64,000 nt of DNA from assembly GCF_027257935.1 (NCBI RefSeq), contig NZ_JANZKW010000002.1, positions 124,001 through 188,000 of the forward strand, in the 5' to 3' direction. Of this stretch, positions 49,317 to 59,436 are shown piece by piece. The translations under genes and the position numbers were made by a program. How positions within the stretch are numbered: position 1 is the stretch's first letter; every line of letters begins with the position of its first letter. The notes under the pieces are model-generated. The model saw only the letters and a program-made list of their open reading frames with translations. It searched no databases and had not been told where the DNA came from. The DNA is from Chitinimonas sp. BJYL2. GTDB lineage: Bacteria; Pseudomonadota; Gammaproteobacteria; Burkholderiales; Chitinimonadaceae.

Positions 49317-50054
49317 TCAGTTCATGCTCATGATCTGCGCCGCAGCACGGGCGTTCTGATCGGCTGATTGCAACATCCGTACCTGCAAGTCGTAATTGCG
49401 CTGGTAATCGATCATCTTCACCAGTTGTTCGACGGCATTCACATTGCTGGCTTCCAGCATGCCGCTGCTGATCTGCACGCTGGCATCAACCTGAGCCGGC
49501 GTACCGTCGCGCAGACGGAAAAGACCGTCATTGCCGCGTTCGAGATCGCGATCATTCGGTTTGACCAGCTTGAGACGGCCAATCTCATTGACCTGCGCGG
49601 GGTCGTTGACCGGGGCGGCGCTGATCGTGCCGTCTTTACCGAAGGTCAGGACCGAGTTTTCAGGCACGATGATCGGGCCGGCATCGCCCTGCACCGGGAA
49701 ACCCTCGCGTGTCTTGAGCATGCCGGTCGCGTCGATCTGCAGGCTGCCATTGCGCGTGTAGGCTTCGCCATTGCCGGTTTGCACGGCAAACAGGCCTTCT
49801 GTGGTGACGGCAATATCGAGATCGCGACCGGTAGTCTGCAAAGGGCCGGGCGAGAAATCCGAGCCCGTCGTCTGCTCGACCGTGAAAGTGCGCGTCTGGT
49901 AACCCGTACCGCCCACGGCCTGTACAGCGCGCGACGCCGACAGCTCCTGCTTGAAGCCTGGCGTGCTCGCGTTGGCAAGATTGTTGGCGACGGTGGCCTG
50001 CTGCATGGTTGCATGCTTGGCACCCGTCATCGCCACATAAATTAGCCTGTCCAT
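49317..50054 (-). CDS. flgF: FlgF, proximal rod protein
   Basis: 245 aa from the ATG at 50054, with AGGAGA upstream; the open frame extends further but only into the promoter region. Signature MDRLIYVAMTGAKHATMQQA, then VANNLANASTPGFKQ, and the C-terminal VKMIDYQRNYDLQVRMLQ. Together with FlgG, FlgB and FlgC it forms the rod. Preceded by its own sigma-54 promoter. Confidence 0.95.
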   Translation of the reverse strand: MDRLIYVAMTGAKHATMQQATVANNLANASTPGFKQELSASRAVQAVGGTGYQTRTFTVEQTTGSDFSPGPLQTTGRDLDIAVTTEGLFAVQTGNGEAYTRNGSLQIDATGMLKTREGFPVQGDAGPIIVPENSVLTFGKDGTISAAPVNDPAQVNEIGRLKLVKPNDRDLERGNDGLFRLRDGTPAQVDASVQISSGMLEASNVNAVEQLVKMIDYQRNYDLQVRMLQSADQNARAAAQIMSMN

Positions 50055-50105
50055 AATGCTGCTCTCCTGTCGGGCAAGCCGGATTGGATTGCCCGAAGGG
50101 ACTAA

Positions 50106-50121
50106 AGCACTGATCGTGCCA
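50106..50121 (-). promoter_or_regulatory. Sigma-54 promoter of flgF(GHI)
   Basis: Reverse strand reads TGGCACG-N4-GTGCT, with the invariant GG and GC 10 bases apart. It lies 52 bases before the flgF ATG and splits the rod/ring genes from flgBCDE. Confidence 0.8.
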
Positions 50122-50165
50122 GCAGCCAAACCACGCGGAAAACCGGCCTGTACGGAAATACAGGT

Positions 50166-50201
50166 CGGCAAAGGCGGCAAACAGGGGATGCCGGGCGGCA
50201 A
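50166..50201 (-). promoter_or_regulatory. Array of three CGGCAA hexamers upstream of the flgF promoter
   Basis: CGGCAA at 50166-50171, 50175-50180 and 50196-50201, all in the same orientation, 45-81 bases upstream of the -24 element. Positioned as sigma-54 activator-binding sites would be. Confidence 0.6.
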
Positions 50202-50226
50202 GATCAGCCGCCCGGTTTGTCAGGAA

Positions 50227-52317
50227 TTAACGGAGATTCACCAGAGTCTGCAGCATCTGATCCTGCGTCCGGATCGTTTGCGCGTTGGCCTGGTAGGAGC
50301 GCTGGGCAGTGATCATGTCTACCAGCTCCTTGGTCAGGTCAATGTTTGAATCCTCCACCGCACCCGACTGCAACACGCCGAAGTCACTGGTACCCGGTGT
50401 ACCGAGACGCGCCTGATTCGAGGCAAAGCTCTCGGCCCAGCGGTTATCGCCTAGCGGCTGCAAGCCCTGCGGGTTTGCGAAGTTGAACAGGGTGATCTGA
50501 CCGATAGTGCGGTTCTGGCCGTTGGAATAGCGACCGAGAATCAAACCATCCTTGCCGATGCTCAGGCCGGTGATGCTGCCATCGGCATAGCCATCCTGAG
50601 TCAGTTCGTTCACGCCGAACTGGCTGCCGAACTGGGTGGTGCCGGTAAAGAAAGTATTGAAGGCCAGGGGTGTCTGCGCACCGCTCGGCGACGGAATCGG
50701 CGAGGTATAGAAGAACTGGTCCAGCCCGCCTGGCTGCATCTTGCCGGCAGCATCAAAGGTCACATAGCCGGGCTGCGTGACCGGCTCGCCGCCGTCGAAA
50801 CTGGTCTGCACTTCCCAGGTGTTGACGGCCACCTTGCTGAAATACATGGTCATGGTGTGGGGCACGCCCTGAGAGTCATACACCGTGGCCGAAGTCGAAT
50901 GCGTGTAGCTTGAGGGGTCGGATGGTGTGACCGATGGCGTACTCCGTGCTTCGGTCGTGCCCGCCGTAAAGGCGGATGCCGTTTCAGTCAGGCCACTGAG
51001 GTTGATCTCGATATCCATGAACTCGCCGGCCGAGTATTCATACTGCGCCGTAAGCGGTGAGCCACTGAGCAACTGCCCCTGTTCATTGAAAATCAGCGAG
51101 CCGGCCGTGATCGGAATGGTGGGTACGGCAAGGTTGACCGGGCCGCCTGGGTTCGCGCCCAGCGGGGTCGTCGATGGCACACTGGTGTAACCCACGGCCC
51201 ACTGATGATCGCCGATCTTTTCCACGGTAATGGTCAGATCCACCGGGTAGCCATCCGGGTCCAGCACGCGTTGTGTGTAGGTACGCTGAGAAGCAGGAAC
51301 TGGGGCAGCCGTGGTGTTGGCTGGCGTGGTGGAGTCCAGATTCGAATCCGACACCGCCACCGAAGTGTTGAGCAAAGAGGTGTCGTTGGTTGTCAGGTTC
51401 GGCGCCACGGTTGCGGCACCGAGCGTGGCACCGGCAAAGTTGAGCGTGAAATTCAGCGGCGTGGTGCCGTAGGCGGCTGGCGGCGAGCCCAGTTTGTATG
51501 ACACGTTATGGCTGGAGCCGCTGGACAGGATGCCGCCAGTGAACTGAAGAATCGTGCCGGTCGGGGTAAAGGTGCCACCGGTGCCCAGGTCATCCAGCCG
51601 GGTTGCGACAGACCAGGTTTCCGGGCTGACACCCACGACTTCGTCGGCGGTTTTGGTCAGTTGCACATCCACAGTGTGGAAGCGTCCCGCCGAATCGACA
51701 ACACGGGTCTGGTAGGTCAGTGTGCTGGCCACAGCTGCTGCCGTATCGAGCACCAGGCCAGTCAGCGACACCGTACCTGTGCCACGGTTGACAATCGGGC
51801 TGCGGGCGTCGAAGTTCATCCCCATCCGCAATCCGGCATTGACCTGTGTGGAGCCCCCCGTTGCTTGCGCGCCAATGTTGGAGGTCTTGATCTGGATCGG
51901 CTGCGGTGTCGCGCCGGTCACCAGCTGATTATCGTTATTGGCAATGTAACCCGCCAGCTTCTGGCCGTTATTGACGATGTAACCTTCGCGATCGAGCTGG
52001 AACTGGCCATTACGGGCATAGCTGTAGGAGCCGGCTGGGTCGATCATGCGGAAGAAGCCGTTACCCTGGATGGCAATATCCAGAGGATTGTTGGTACTGG
52101 TAATCGCGCCTTGGGCAAACTGTTGCGCCACGTTCGAGGTGCGGCCACCAATCCCCACCTGGACGTTCGTGCTGGCCAGCGTATTGGCATAGATATCGGC
52201 AAATTCGGCACGCGAGCCCTTGTAGCCCACCGTGTTGGCATTGGCGACGTTGTTACCGACTACGTCGAGGAACTTGGAGGCCGAATTAAGACCGCTGAGA
52301 CCTTGCTGGAAACCCAT
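50227..52317 (-). CDS. flgE: FlgE, flagellar hook protein (three D2-like modules)
   Basis: 696 aa; E. coli FlgE is about 402. The N-terminus (MGFQQGLSGLNSASKFLDVV) and C-terminus (VEDSNIDLTKELVDMITAQR) are the conserved hook core. Between them three modules recur, starting near residues 197, 346 and 472, each with a pattern V.D..G..........K......W.V (RVVDSAGRFHTVDV, RVLDPDGYPVDLTI, TVYDSQGVPHTMTM). The hook surface should be unusually thick. It follows flgD after 68 bases. Confidence 0.95.
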   Translation of the reverse strand: MGFQQGLSGLNSASKFLDVVGNNVANANTVGYKGSRAEFADIYANTLASTNVQVGIGGRTSNVAQQFAQGAITSTNNPLDIAIQGNGFFRMIDPAGSYSYARNGQFQLDREGYIVNNGQKLAGYIANNDNQLVTGATPQPIQIKTSNIGAQATGGSTQVNAGLRMGMNFDARSPIVNRGTGTVSLTGLVLDTAAAVASTLTYQTRVVDSAGRFHTVDVQLTKTADEVVGVSPETWSVATRLDDLGTGGTFTPTGTILQFTGGILSSGSSHNVSYKLGSPPAAYGTTPLNFTLNFAGATLGAATVAPNLTTNDTSLLNTSVAVSDSNLDSTTPANTTAAPVPASQRTYTQRVLDPDGYPVDLTITVEKIGDHQWAVGYTSVPSTTPLGANPGGPVNLAVPTIPITAGSLIFNEQGQLLSGSPLTAQYEYSAGEFMDIEINLSGLTETASAFTAGTTEARSTPSVTPSDPSSYTHSTSATVYDSQGVPHTMTMYFSKVAVNTWEVQTSFDGGEPVTQPGYVTFDAAGKMQPGGLDQFFYTSPIPSPSGAQTPLAFNTFFTGTTQFGSQFGVNELTQDGYADGSITGLSIGKDGLILGRYSNGQNRTIGQITLFNFANPQGLQPLGDNRWAESFASNQARLGTPGTSDFGVLQSGAVEDSNIDLTKELVDMITAQRSYQANAQTIRTQDQMLQTLVNLR

Positions 52318-52385
52318 GATGATTCTCCTACCGATTGCTACGTCGGGGTTGGTATCGGTGCGCTACGCTGGAAACGCACCGGCCC

Positions 52386-53054
52386 TTACATGATGCTGCT
52401 GATCTGGCTGTATGGAAGCGTACGTCCGTCGGCAAGCTGTACGTTCACATTGCCACCATCCAGCGACACACTGCTGACACCCATGTAAGTCATGGTCCGC
52501 AGCATGGTTTCGGCACCGGACGACGACTGCGCCGTGGCCGAGAGGTAATATTTGCCGGCCGGTAAAGGATTGCCGCTGGCATCCTTGCCATCCCACTCGA
52601 TGGGTTGCTTGCCTGCGGTAAGCTGACCCATGTCGATTTCGTCGAGCTTCTGGTTGCCGGCGCCATAGATGGTCAGTTTGACCCGTGCGCCACCTTCGGG
52701 AACCAGCACCTGCGCATTCATGGGCTTCTCGCCGTCGAAGCTCATGGTGTCGCCTTCGACCAGCACCTGCTTGCCGATGAGTGATGCCGCCTGAAAACCC
52801 TGGCTGGCATTGAATGTGGTCATCATGCTGGTGATGCTGGAATTCAGGTTCTCGATCCCGCTCACCATGCTCATCTGCGCCATCTGTGCCGTGCTTTCGG
52901 CACTGTCCATGGGATTCATGGGGTCCTGGCTTTGCAGCTGGGTGATCAGGAGCTTGAGAAAGCGATCCTGCATCTCCTGCGTCTTGCTTTTGCTGTCGCG
53001 CGCTTGATTCAGGTTGCTGAATACATCGGCGCTGCTATTGACGGCGGTTGTCAT
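52386..53054 (-). CDS. flgD: FlgD, hook cap / scaffolding protein
   Basis: 222 aa. The N-terminal DRFLKLLITQLQSQDPMNPMD is the classic FlgD signature; the middle FlgD Ig-like region (PVEWDGKDASGNPLP-type repeat: IEWDGKDASGNPLPAGKYYL) and a Tudor-like fold follow. It caps the growing hook and is not kept in the finished structure. Between flgC and flgE with short gaps. Confidence 0.96.
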   Translation of the reverse strand: MTTAVNSSADVFSNLNQARDSKSKTQEMQDRFLKLLITQLQSQDPMNPMDSAESTAQMAQMSMVSGIENLNSSITSMMTTFNASQGFQAASLIGKQVLVEGDTMSFDGEKPMNAQVLVPEGGARVKLTIYGAGNQKLDEIDMGQLTAGKQPIEWDGKDASGNPLPAGKYYLSATAQSSSGAETMLRTMTYMGVSSVSLDGGNVNVQLADGRTLPYSQISSIM

Positions 53055-53069
53055 GGCGCCAACCCCCTA

Positions 53070-53483
53070 TCAAGCCTGACCCAGTTGCAGCGTGCGCTGC
53101 AGCAGGGCTTTGGCCGTGTTCATCATGTCGGCGTTGGTCTGGAACGAGCGCGACGCCGAAATCATGTTGGTCATCTCTTCCACTACATTCACGTTGGGCA
53201 TGGCGATATAGCCCGTTGCGTCGGCCAGCGGATTCTTCGGGTCGTATACCAGCCGCGCTGGCGACTGATCTTCCGACACCGCATTGACCTTCACCCCCAC
53301 CGCTTGTGGCTGATTGCCATACAAGGGTGTGGCGGCAAAGACCACCTGCTTGGCGCGATACGGTTGACCGGTCGAACTGGTCGCACTCTCCGCGTTGGCC
53401 AGATTGCTGGCCGTGGCGTTGAGCCGGATCGACTGCGCGGTCATTGCCGAACCGGCAATGTCGAATACGCGAAAGAGTGACAT
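53070..53483 (-). CDS. flgC: FlgC, proximal rod protein
   Basis: 137 aa. Conserved [20 protein letters not shown] and [14 protein letters not shown] at the N-terminus, [20 protein letters not shown] near the C-terminus. Standard length. Between flgB and flgD. Confidence 0.96.
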   Translation of the reverse strand: MSLFRVFDIAGSAMTAQSIRLNATASNLANAESATSSTGQPYRAKQVVFAATPLYGNQPQAVGVKVNAVSEDQSPARLVYDPKNPLADATGYIAMPNVNVVEEMTNMISASRSFQTNADMMNTAKALLQRTLQLGQA

Positions 53484-53522
53484 ATCGTGCTCCCTTTACC
53501 CCGGATACCTTCTGCTTACCTG

Positions 53523-53936
53523 TTATTGCGACTGCAGCGCCGAGCGCATGCCTTCAATGCGTTTCTGCATGAAGGTCAGACTGGCCTGATAGCGGACGGC
53601 GTTGTCGGTAAAGTTCGCCATCTCGATATTCATGTCCACCGTGTTGCCATCGATGGAGGGCTGCACATCATTCCGATACAGCAGATCGGCTTCGAGCACG
53701 CTGCGGCTGTTGCCCGCAAGGTGCCGGCCATCTGTCCGCGCCATGCCCATGCCCTGATTGGCACCGCGCTGTGATGCCACAGCGTTGCCCAGCGCCTGCG
53801 CAAAGTCGAAATCGCGGGCCTTGTAGCCCGGGGTATCGGCGTTGGCGATATTGCTGGCAATGACTTCCTGACGCGTGGCGCGCAATTTCAGCGCCGCTTC
53901 ATTGAAGGCAAAGTGCTTGTTGATGCTCGAAAGCAT
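53523..53936 (-). CDS. flgB: FlgB, proximal rod protein
   Basis: 137 aa. First gene of the flgBCDEFGHIJKL cluster. Conserved ATRQEVIASNIANADTPGYK (about 20-39) and NTVDMNIEMANFTDNAVRYQ near residue 100. A sigma-54 promoter and a group of CGGCAA/TTGCCG hexamers lie upstream. Confidence 0.96.
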   Translation of the reverse strand: MLSSINKHFAFNEAALKLRATRQEVIASNIANADTPGYKARDFDFAQALGNAVASQRGANQGMGMARTDGRHLAGNSRSVLEADLLYRNDVQPSIDGNTVDMNIEMANFTDNAVRYQASLTFMQKRIEGMRSALQSQ

Positions 53937-53990
53937 GGTGGCCTCGCGGATGATTTATTGTGTTGTATCGGTCCTGTCGGGGTAGTTAAA

Positions 53991-54006
53991 AGCACAGGCT
54001 GTGCCA
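53991..54006 (-). promoter_or_regulatory. Sigma-54 promoter of flgB(CDE)
   Basis: Reverse strand reads TGGCACA-N4-GTGCT, GG and GC correctly spaced, 55 bases before the flgB ATG. Same TGGCAC-N6-TGCT form as at flgF, flgJ and fliC. Confidence 0.78.
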
Positions 54007-54065
54007 GCAGCAATGATGCTGATAGATCAACGACTTGCCTGCTGGATCCCACGACCATTCATGGC

Positions 54066-54116
54066 AGGCGGCAAGCCTTGCCGCCTTGCTGGTTGCCGCA
54101 ACCATGCTGGCGGCAA
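54066..54116 (-). promoter_or_regulatory. Group of four CGGCAA/TTGCCG hexamers upstream of flgB
   Basis: CGGCAA at 54069-54074 and 54111-54116; TTGCCG at 54078-54083 and 54093-54098. The first two form a perfect 10-bp inverted repeat with a 1-base centre, AGGCGGCAAG/CTTGCCGCCT (54066-54086). They lie 63-111 bases upstream of the -24 element. Confidence 0.6.
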
Positions 54117-54125
54117 GTGGGCATG

Positions 54126-54153
54126 AAAAAAGCCGGGCATGGCGCCCGGCTTT
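54126..54153 (-). terminator. Terminator of cysDN
   Basis: Reverse strand has stem GCCGGGC/GCCCGGC with a 5-base loop followed by TTTTTT, starting 26 bases after the cysN stop. It shields the flgB enhancer region from read-through. Confidence 0.92.
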
Positions 54154-54178
54154 GGTCGATGCAACAACAACGGTGGGA

Positions 54179-55618
54179 TCAGCGCTTGAGCAAAGTGCCG
54201 ATATCGCGCGCTTCCCAGTGCGGGAAGTATTTGCGCACCAGCGTGTTCAGCTCCACTTCAAACGCACGCAGACGCGCCAGCTCGTCCGATTCACCCGCCC
54301 CCTGCTCTGCTACTGCCGCGGCTTCGATCATGCCGGCACCAGCCGTGGCATTGCTGAGCCGATCGATCACGATCAAGCTGCCTGAGGCGCGGCTTTCACG
54401 GTAGGCATCGAATACGGCCGGAGCATTGAGCTGGATGCGGCACAGACCGATTTCGTTGAGCGCCAGCTCGTCAGCGCTGCTGGGTGCCAGGGTGTTGACG
54501 TCGATACGCTGCAGCAGCTGTACCACCCGGCCGCTCACCTGCTTGCCGGCCAGCTTGAACAGATACTCCTTGCCCAGTTGCAGCGGCTGCTCGTTCATCC
54601 ACACGATATGGGCATCGAATGCGGTCGCCACATTGGGACGGGTTTCGTTGGCCTTGACGAGCATGTCGCCGCGCGACACATCGATCTCGTCTTCGAGTGT
54701 GAGTGTGATGGCCTGGCCCGCAAAGGCCGCTGGCTGCTCGCCCTCGTAGGTGACAATGGCCTTGACCTTGCTCTGCTTCCCGGAAGGCAGCGCCACTACG
54801 GTGTCGCCTGGCGCAACGTGGCCAGCGGCAATCGTGCCGCAGAAACCGCGGAAATCCAGATTCGGCCGGTTCACGTATTGCACCGGGAGCCGGAAAGCAT
54901 CCAGATGCACGTCGTGATCGATTTCTACCGATTCAAGCAGCTGCATCAGCGTGCCGCCGGTGTACCAAGGCGCGCGTTCGGATGCGTTGACTACATTGTC
55001 GCCACGCAGTGCAGAAATCGGCACGAAGCGGATATCGGGTATGCCCAGCCCTTCGGTAAACGCGAGGTAATCCGCACGGATACGGTCAAACACAGCCTGA
55101 TCAAAATCGACCAGGTCCATCTTGTTGACCGCCACAATCACATGCTTGATGCCCAACAGGCTCACGATGAAGCTGTGGCGGCGAGTCTGGGTCTGCACGC
55201 CATAGCGCGCGTCGATGAGGATGATGGCGAGATTGCTGGTCGATGCACCCGTCGCCATATTGCGCGTGTACTGCTCATGGCCCGGGCAGTCGGCAATGAT
55301 GAACTTGCGCTTGTCGGTGCTGAAGTATCGGTAGGCCACGTCGATGGTGATGCCCTGCTCGCGCTCGGCTTGCAGACCATCGACCAGCAGCGCGAGATCG
55401 AACTCGTCATCGGTCGTGTTGTACTTCTGGCTGTCCTTCTTGATGGCGGCCAGCTGGTCCTCGAAAATCAGCTTTGAATCGTGCAGCAGGCGACCGATCA
55501 GCGTGGACTTGCCGTCATCGACATTACCGCAGGTGATGAAGCGCAGCAGATCCTTGTTCTCGTGCTGCTTGAGGTAAGCCAGGATGTCGCTGGCGATCAG
55601 GTCGGATTGGTGAGACAT
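54179..55618 (-). CDS. cysN: CysN, sulfate adenylyltransferase GTPase subunit
   Basis: 479 aa translation-factor-like GTPase that drives ATP sulfurylase with CysD. G1 is [10 protein letters not shown]3 [11 protein letters not shown] and G4 NKMDLVDF. No C-terminal APS kinase (CysC) domain is fused: the protein ends after the third beta-barrel. It overlaps cysD by one base. Confidence 0.95.
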   Translation of the reverse strand: MSHQSDLIASDILAYLKQHENKDLLRFITCGNVDDGKSTLIGRLLHDSKLIFEDQLAAIKKDSQKYNTTDDEFDLALLVDGLQAEREQGITIDVAYRYFSTDKRKFIIADCPGHEQYTRNMATGASTSNLAIILIDARYGVQTQTRRHSFIVSLLGIKHVIVAVNKMDLVDFDQAVFDRIRADYLAFTEGLGIPDIRFVPISALRGDNVVNASERAPWYTGGTLMQLLESVEIDHDVHLDAFRLPVQYVNRPNLDFRGFCGTIAAGHVAPGDTVVALPSGKQSKVKAIVTYEGEQPAAFAGQAITLTLEDEIDVSRGDMLVKANETRPNVATAFDAHIVWMNEQPLQLGKEYLFKLAGKQVSGRVVQLLQRIDVNTLAPSSADELALNEIGLCRIQLNAPAVFDAYRESRASGSLIVIDRLSNATAGAGMIEAAAVAEQGAGESDELARLRAFEVELNTLVRKYFPHWEARDIGTLLKR

Positions 55619-56544
55619 CAGAAGTACCCTTCCATCTTTTTCTTTTCCATCGAGCCGCTCGAATCGTGATCGATCACCCTGCCCTGCCGTTCGCTGGTTG
55701 TCGTCAGCAGCATTTCCTGAATGATCTCGGGCAGCGTGGCCGCAGTGGACTCCACGGCCCCCGTCAGCGGGTAGCAGCCCAACGTGCGGAAGCGCACGGA
55801 CTTGGTCTGGATGCTGGCTTTCTGCTCGGGCGTCAGGTACTGGAGGATGCGATCGTCATCAATCATGACCAGCGTACCGTTCAGGTTCACGACGGGTCGT
55901 TCGGCCGAGAAATACAATGGCACGATCTCGATATTTTCGAGAAAGATGTATTGCCAGATATCCAGCTCGGTCCAGTTCGACAAAGGGAAGACGCGGATGC
56001 TTTCGCCCTTGTCGATACGCGAGTTGTAGATATTCCAGAGTTCCGGGCGCTGGTTCTTCGGGTCCCAGCGGTGGTTCTTGTCGCGGAAGGAATAGACACG
56101 CTCCTTGGCGCGGCTTTTTTCCTCATCACGTCGCGCACCCCCAAATGCGGCATCAAAGCCGTATTTGTTGAGCGCCTGCTTCAGGCTCTCGGTCTTCATC
56201 ACATCGGTGTGCTTGGCCGAACCGGCGGTAAACGGGTTGATGCCGGCTTTCACCCCTTCTTCGTTCACATGCGTGATCAGTCTCCAGCCTTCTGCCGCCT
56301 GCTGATCACGTAGCTTGTACATCTCCTGGAACTTCCAGGTCGTATCCACATGCATCAGCGGAAACGGCGGCTTGCCAGGGGCAAAGGCCTTCTTGGCCAG
56401 ATGCAGCATCACGGCCGAATCCTTGCCGATTGAATACAGCATCACCGGGTTGTCAAACTCGGCGGCTACCTCGCGGATGATATGGATGGACTCAGCCTCA
56501 AGCTGTTTGAGATGAGTCAGGCGTGCAGGGGAAATCGTTGTCAT
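55618..56544 (-). CDS. cysD: CysD, sulfate adenylyltransferase subunit 2
   Basis: 308 aa. PP-loop ATP pyrophosphatase fold with [13 protein letters not shown] (about residues 37-49); the [17 protein letters not shown] block and the C-terminal [19 protein letters not shown] are standard CysD features. With CysN it makes adenosine 5'-phosphosulfate from sulfate and ATP. Divergent from rlmJ. Confidence 0.96.
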   Translation of the reverse strand: MTTISPARLTHLKQLEAESIHIIREVAAEFDNPVMLYSIGKDSAVMLHLAKKAFAPGKPPFPLMHVDTTWKFQEMYKLRDQQAAEGWRLITHVNEEGVKAGINPFTAGSAKHTDVMKTESLKQALNKYGFDAAFGGARRDEEKSRAKERVYSFRDKNHRWDPKNQRPELWNIYNSRIDKGESIRVFPLSNWTELDIWQYIFLENIEIVPLYFSAERPVVNLNGTLVMIDDDRILQYLTPEQKASIQTKSVRFRTLGCYPLTGAVESTAATLPEIIQEMLLTTTSERQGRVIDHDSSGSMEKKKMEGYF

Positions 56545-56727
56545 GTCGTATCGGCAGGCTGGAACGCTATCGGTGCCATCGCACCATGGAGGAAGACGTT
56601 TTACCAGAAGGCAGGCAGGCGCAGAAAAACCGAATTGCTATATCCATAGCTGGTCGCCGATCAGCTTGGGACCGGCCGGATGGAGCGGCAGCGGTACAAT
56701 GCAGTCAACTTTCCAGAGAAACGCACC

Positions 56728-57573
56728 ATGCTGAGTTACCGCCACGCCTTTCACGCCGGCAACCATGCCGATGTGCTCAAGCACTATCTGCTTGTCCGTC
56801 TGCTTGATTACCTGAACCAGAAGGACAAGCCCTACTGGTATGTGGACACCCACGCCGGTGCTGGCGCTTATCAGCTCGATAGCCACTATGCGAGCAAGAA
56901 TGCCGAGTTTGCCGGCGGGATTGCTCGGCTCTGGCAGCGCCACGATCTGCCGGCAGGCTTGGCACAGTATGTCGATGTGGTACGCGGGCTCAATCAGGAC
57001 GGCAAGCTGCTGCATTATCCGGGCTCGCCGCTAGTGGCCGCCCCGCTACTCAGGCAAGGCGATCGGTTGCGCTTGTTCGAGCTGCATCCAACGGATTTTC
57101 CGATACTTGAAAACAATATGGCGACACTGCGGCGTCAGGCCAAGCTGTTCAAGTCGGACGGCTTTGCTGGCCTCAAGGCCGTGCTACCGCCCGAACCACG
57201 CCGGGGTCTGGTGCTGATTGACCCACCGTATGAAGAGAAGCAGGATTACCAGCGCGTGGTGCAAGCCATGGAAGAAGCCCTGCGCCGCTTCCCGACCGGG
57301 ACCTATGCGATCTGGTATCCGATGCTGCAACGCTATGAATCGCGCCAGCTGCCTGAGAATCTCAAGCACTTGCCGGTCAAGAGCTGGTTGCACGCGAGCC
57401 TGACGGTACACACGCCGAATGAGGACGGATTCGGCATGCATGGCAGCGGCATGTTCATCCTTAATCCGCCTTGGCGCCTGCATGAAGAGCTGAGTACCAC
57501 CCTGCCCTATCTGCGCACCCACTTGGCGCTGGACCCCGGTGCGAGCTATCAACTCGAACAACTTGCCGGTTGA
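56728..57573 (+). CDS. rlmJ: RlmJ, 23S rRNA (adenine-2030-N6)-methyltransferase
   Basis: 281 aa from ATG at 56728, giving the invariant N-terminus MLSYRHAFHAGNHADVLKH; the frame open 16 codons upstream is not conserved-looking. DTHAGAGAY binds S-adenosylmethionine and DPPYE (about residue 164) is the catalytic motif IV. Standard length. Confidence 0.95.
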   Translation: MLSYRHAFHAGNHADVLKHYLLVRLLDYLNQKDKPYWYVDTHAGAGAYQLDSHYASKNAEFAGGIARLWQRHDLPAGLAQYVDVVRGLNQDGKLLHYPGSPLVAAPLLRQGDRLRLFELHPTDFPILENNMATLRRQAKLFKSDGFAGLKAVLPPEPRRGLVLIDPPYEEKQDYQRVVQAMEEALRRFPTGTYAIWYPMLQRYESRQLPENLKHLPVKSWLHASLTVHTPNEDGFGMHGSGMFILNPPWRLHEELSTTLPYLRTHLALDPGASYQLEQLAG

Positions 57574-57606
57574 ATTTACGCGCGATCAAGCCGCTGAATA
57601 CAAAGC

Positions 57607-57634
57607 AAAAAAGCCAGCGGAACGATCCGCTGGC
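57607..57634 (-). terminator. Terminator of fliC
   Basis: Reverse strand has a perfect 8-bp stem GCCAGCGG/CCGCTGGC with a 6-base loop followed by TTTTTT. Confidence 0.92.
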
Positions 57635-57664
57635 GTAAAAGACTGCTGCATAGTATCCGAGGGC

Positions 57665-59353
57665 TTAACCACCACGCAGCAGCGACAGGACCTGATTGGG
57701 CAGCGAGTTGGCCTGTGCCAGCATCGCGGTACCCGCTTGTTGAAGAATTTGCGCACGGGTCAGGTTAGCGGTTTCAGCCGCAAAGTCTGCATCCCGGATG
57801 CGTGAACGCGAGGCGCTGAGGTTCTCGGACGTTACCTGCAGGTTGGCAATCGTCGCCATGAACCGGTTCTGCAGCGCACCGAAGGCTGCGCGCTGGCCGC
57901 TGACCACCGCAAGTGCGCTATCCACGATACGCAGGGCTTGGGTAGCACCCTCAACCGTGCTGATATCCAGCGAGTTCACAGCCGCCAGGTTGGAGCTGAC
58001 GCTACTACCCGAGTTGACCGACATCCCCGACGTGGCACCGGCAATCGTACCTGACGAGAAGAACACACCCGACTGCACCGCTGTACCGCTCAAGGCCGTG
58101 ATCGAGTAGCTCTTGTCAGAGTCCAGCACGACCTGACCGCCGATGCGTAGCAGGAAGCCCGATGTCTGGTTACCACCCGCTGCACCGCCGGAGCCCACCG
58201 CGCTCATGTTGTAAGCGGCACCCGCCGGCACACCACCCGCGCCACCCGTGACCATGGAGATCACACCGGTGGATTGGGTATCGACGGCGGTAGCGACCGC
58301 CTGCATGACGATATCGTTGCCATCGTCATTCGTCAGGATGATGGCGTTGCCGATTTCGTTCAGGCGCGCCGTGATGCCGGTCTGCGAGGCTCGATCATTG
58401 AATGCCTGCACGGCTTGGGACAAGCCTGCCGAGGTACGTGCATCGCCCACTTTGAAGGTGACATTGACGATCTGGGTGTTGTTACCCGTCACGTTAATCG
58501 AGTAGGAGAGGCCATTACCGCTGACGCCATCGACCGCGCCAGAGCTGGCACCCAAACCGCCAGCCGAGCTGACGTTGAATTGCAGCATGGCTTGGGTACG
58601 GGCTGTGGCACGGACACCGGTATTGGTGGCGTTGATGGCTGCCGCAATGTCCCGTGCCGAAGAGCCTGAAGTCAGATTGGTAATCAGCGCACCGCCGTTA
58701 CCACCGTTGATGCTCAGCGCACCCGATCCGTTGCTGTTGAACGAATTCAGAACGGCGCCAGAGGTACCGCCACTGATGACCGTGCCGGATACGGTGCCGG
58801 TCTGCGCAAACGTGGCCTGACCCAGCAGACTCTTCACCTGATAGCTGCCGTAGTTGTTGGTACGGAGATTCGAGGTTGTCGCCGTGATCGTCTGGTTGGC
58901 ATTGGCGCCGACCTGATAGATGGCTGCACCGTAGCTACCATCGAACAATTTCAAGCCGTTGAAATCCGTGGACACCGCAAAACGGTCCAGTTCGGCCGTG
59001 AGCTGCGTCACTTCGGAATTCAAGGCGGCGCGATCTTGCGGTGAGTTGGTCGCATTCGCTGACTGAACCGCGAGTTCGCGGATGCGCTGGAGAATGTCGC
59101 CCATTTGGGATAGTGCGCCCTCACCGACTTGAGCCAGTGACACACCATCGTTAGCGTTACGACGCGCCTGATCCGAGCCACGGATCTGCGAAGTCATACG
59201 CTCCGAGATCGCCAGGCCGGCAGCATCGTCGCGTGCCGAGTTGATACGCAAGCCCGAGGACAATCGCTGGAGCGAAGTCTCAAGACTGCCTTTCGAGGTA
59301 TCCAGATTCCGTTGCGCGTTGAGCGACGGAATATTGGTGTTGATGACTTGCAT
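57665..59353 (-). CDS. fliC: FliC, flagellin
   Basis: 562 aa. N-terminal D0/D1 ([40 protein letters not shown]) and C-terminal D1/D0 ([39 protein letters not shown]) are conserved. The middle (about 165-450) is a variable, Gly/Ser/Thr-rich surface region with a flagellin IN motif near 220-262 ([20 protein letters not shown]). AAGGAGAG precedes the start. Only this flagellin is present in the window. Two candidate promoters, a sigma-28 and a far sigma-54, lie upstream. Confidence 0.97.
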   Translation of the reverse strand: MQVINTNIPSLNAQRNLDTSKGSLETSLQRLSSGLRINSARDDAAGLAISERMTSQIRGSDQARRNANDGVSLAQVGEGALSQMGDILQRIRELAVQSANATNSPQDRAALNSEVTQLTAELDRFAVSTDFNGLKLFDGSYGAAIYQVGANANQTITATTSNLRTNNYGSYQVKSLLGQATFAQTGTVSGTVISGGTSGAVLNSFNSNGSGALSINGGNGGALITNLTSGSSARDIAAAINATNTGVRATARTQAMLQFNVSSAGGLGASSGAVDGVSGNGLSYSINVTGNNTQIVNVTFKVGDARTSAGLSQAVQAFNDRASQTGITARLNEIGNAIILTNDDGNDIVMQAVATAVDTQSTGVISMVTGGAGGVPAGAAYNMSAVGSGGAAGGNQTSGFLLRIGGQVVLDSDKSYSITALSGTAVQSGVFFSSGTIAGATSGMSVNSGSSVSSNLAAVNSLDISTVEGATQALRIVDSALAVVSGQRAAFGALQNRFMATIANLQVTSENLSASRSRIRDADFAAETANLTRAQILQQAGTAMLAQANSLPNQVLSLLRGG

Positions 59354-59409
59354 GATTACTCTCCTTCGCCGTGTGCCCTGGGTAGCAGGACGCCGTCTCT
59401 GTCGAACAC

Positions 59410-59436
59410 CGATCGGAAATGCGGTTTCTTTTCTTA
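59410..59436 (-). promoter_or_regulatory. Sigma-28-like promoter close to fliC
   Basis: Reverse strand reads TAAG-N15-TCCGATCG, compared with TAAA-N15-GCCGATAA: right spacing, CCGAT core intact. The distance to the fliC ATG is about 57 bases. It is clearly weaker than the fapA element. Confidence 0.5.
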
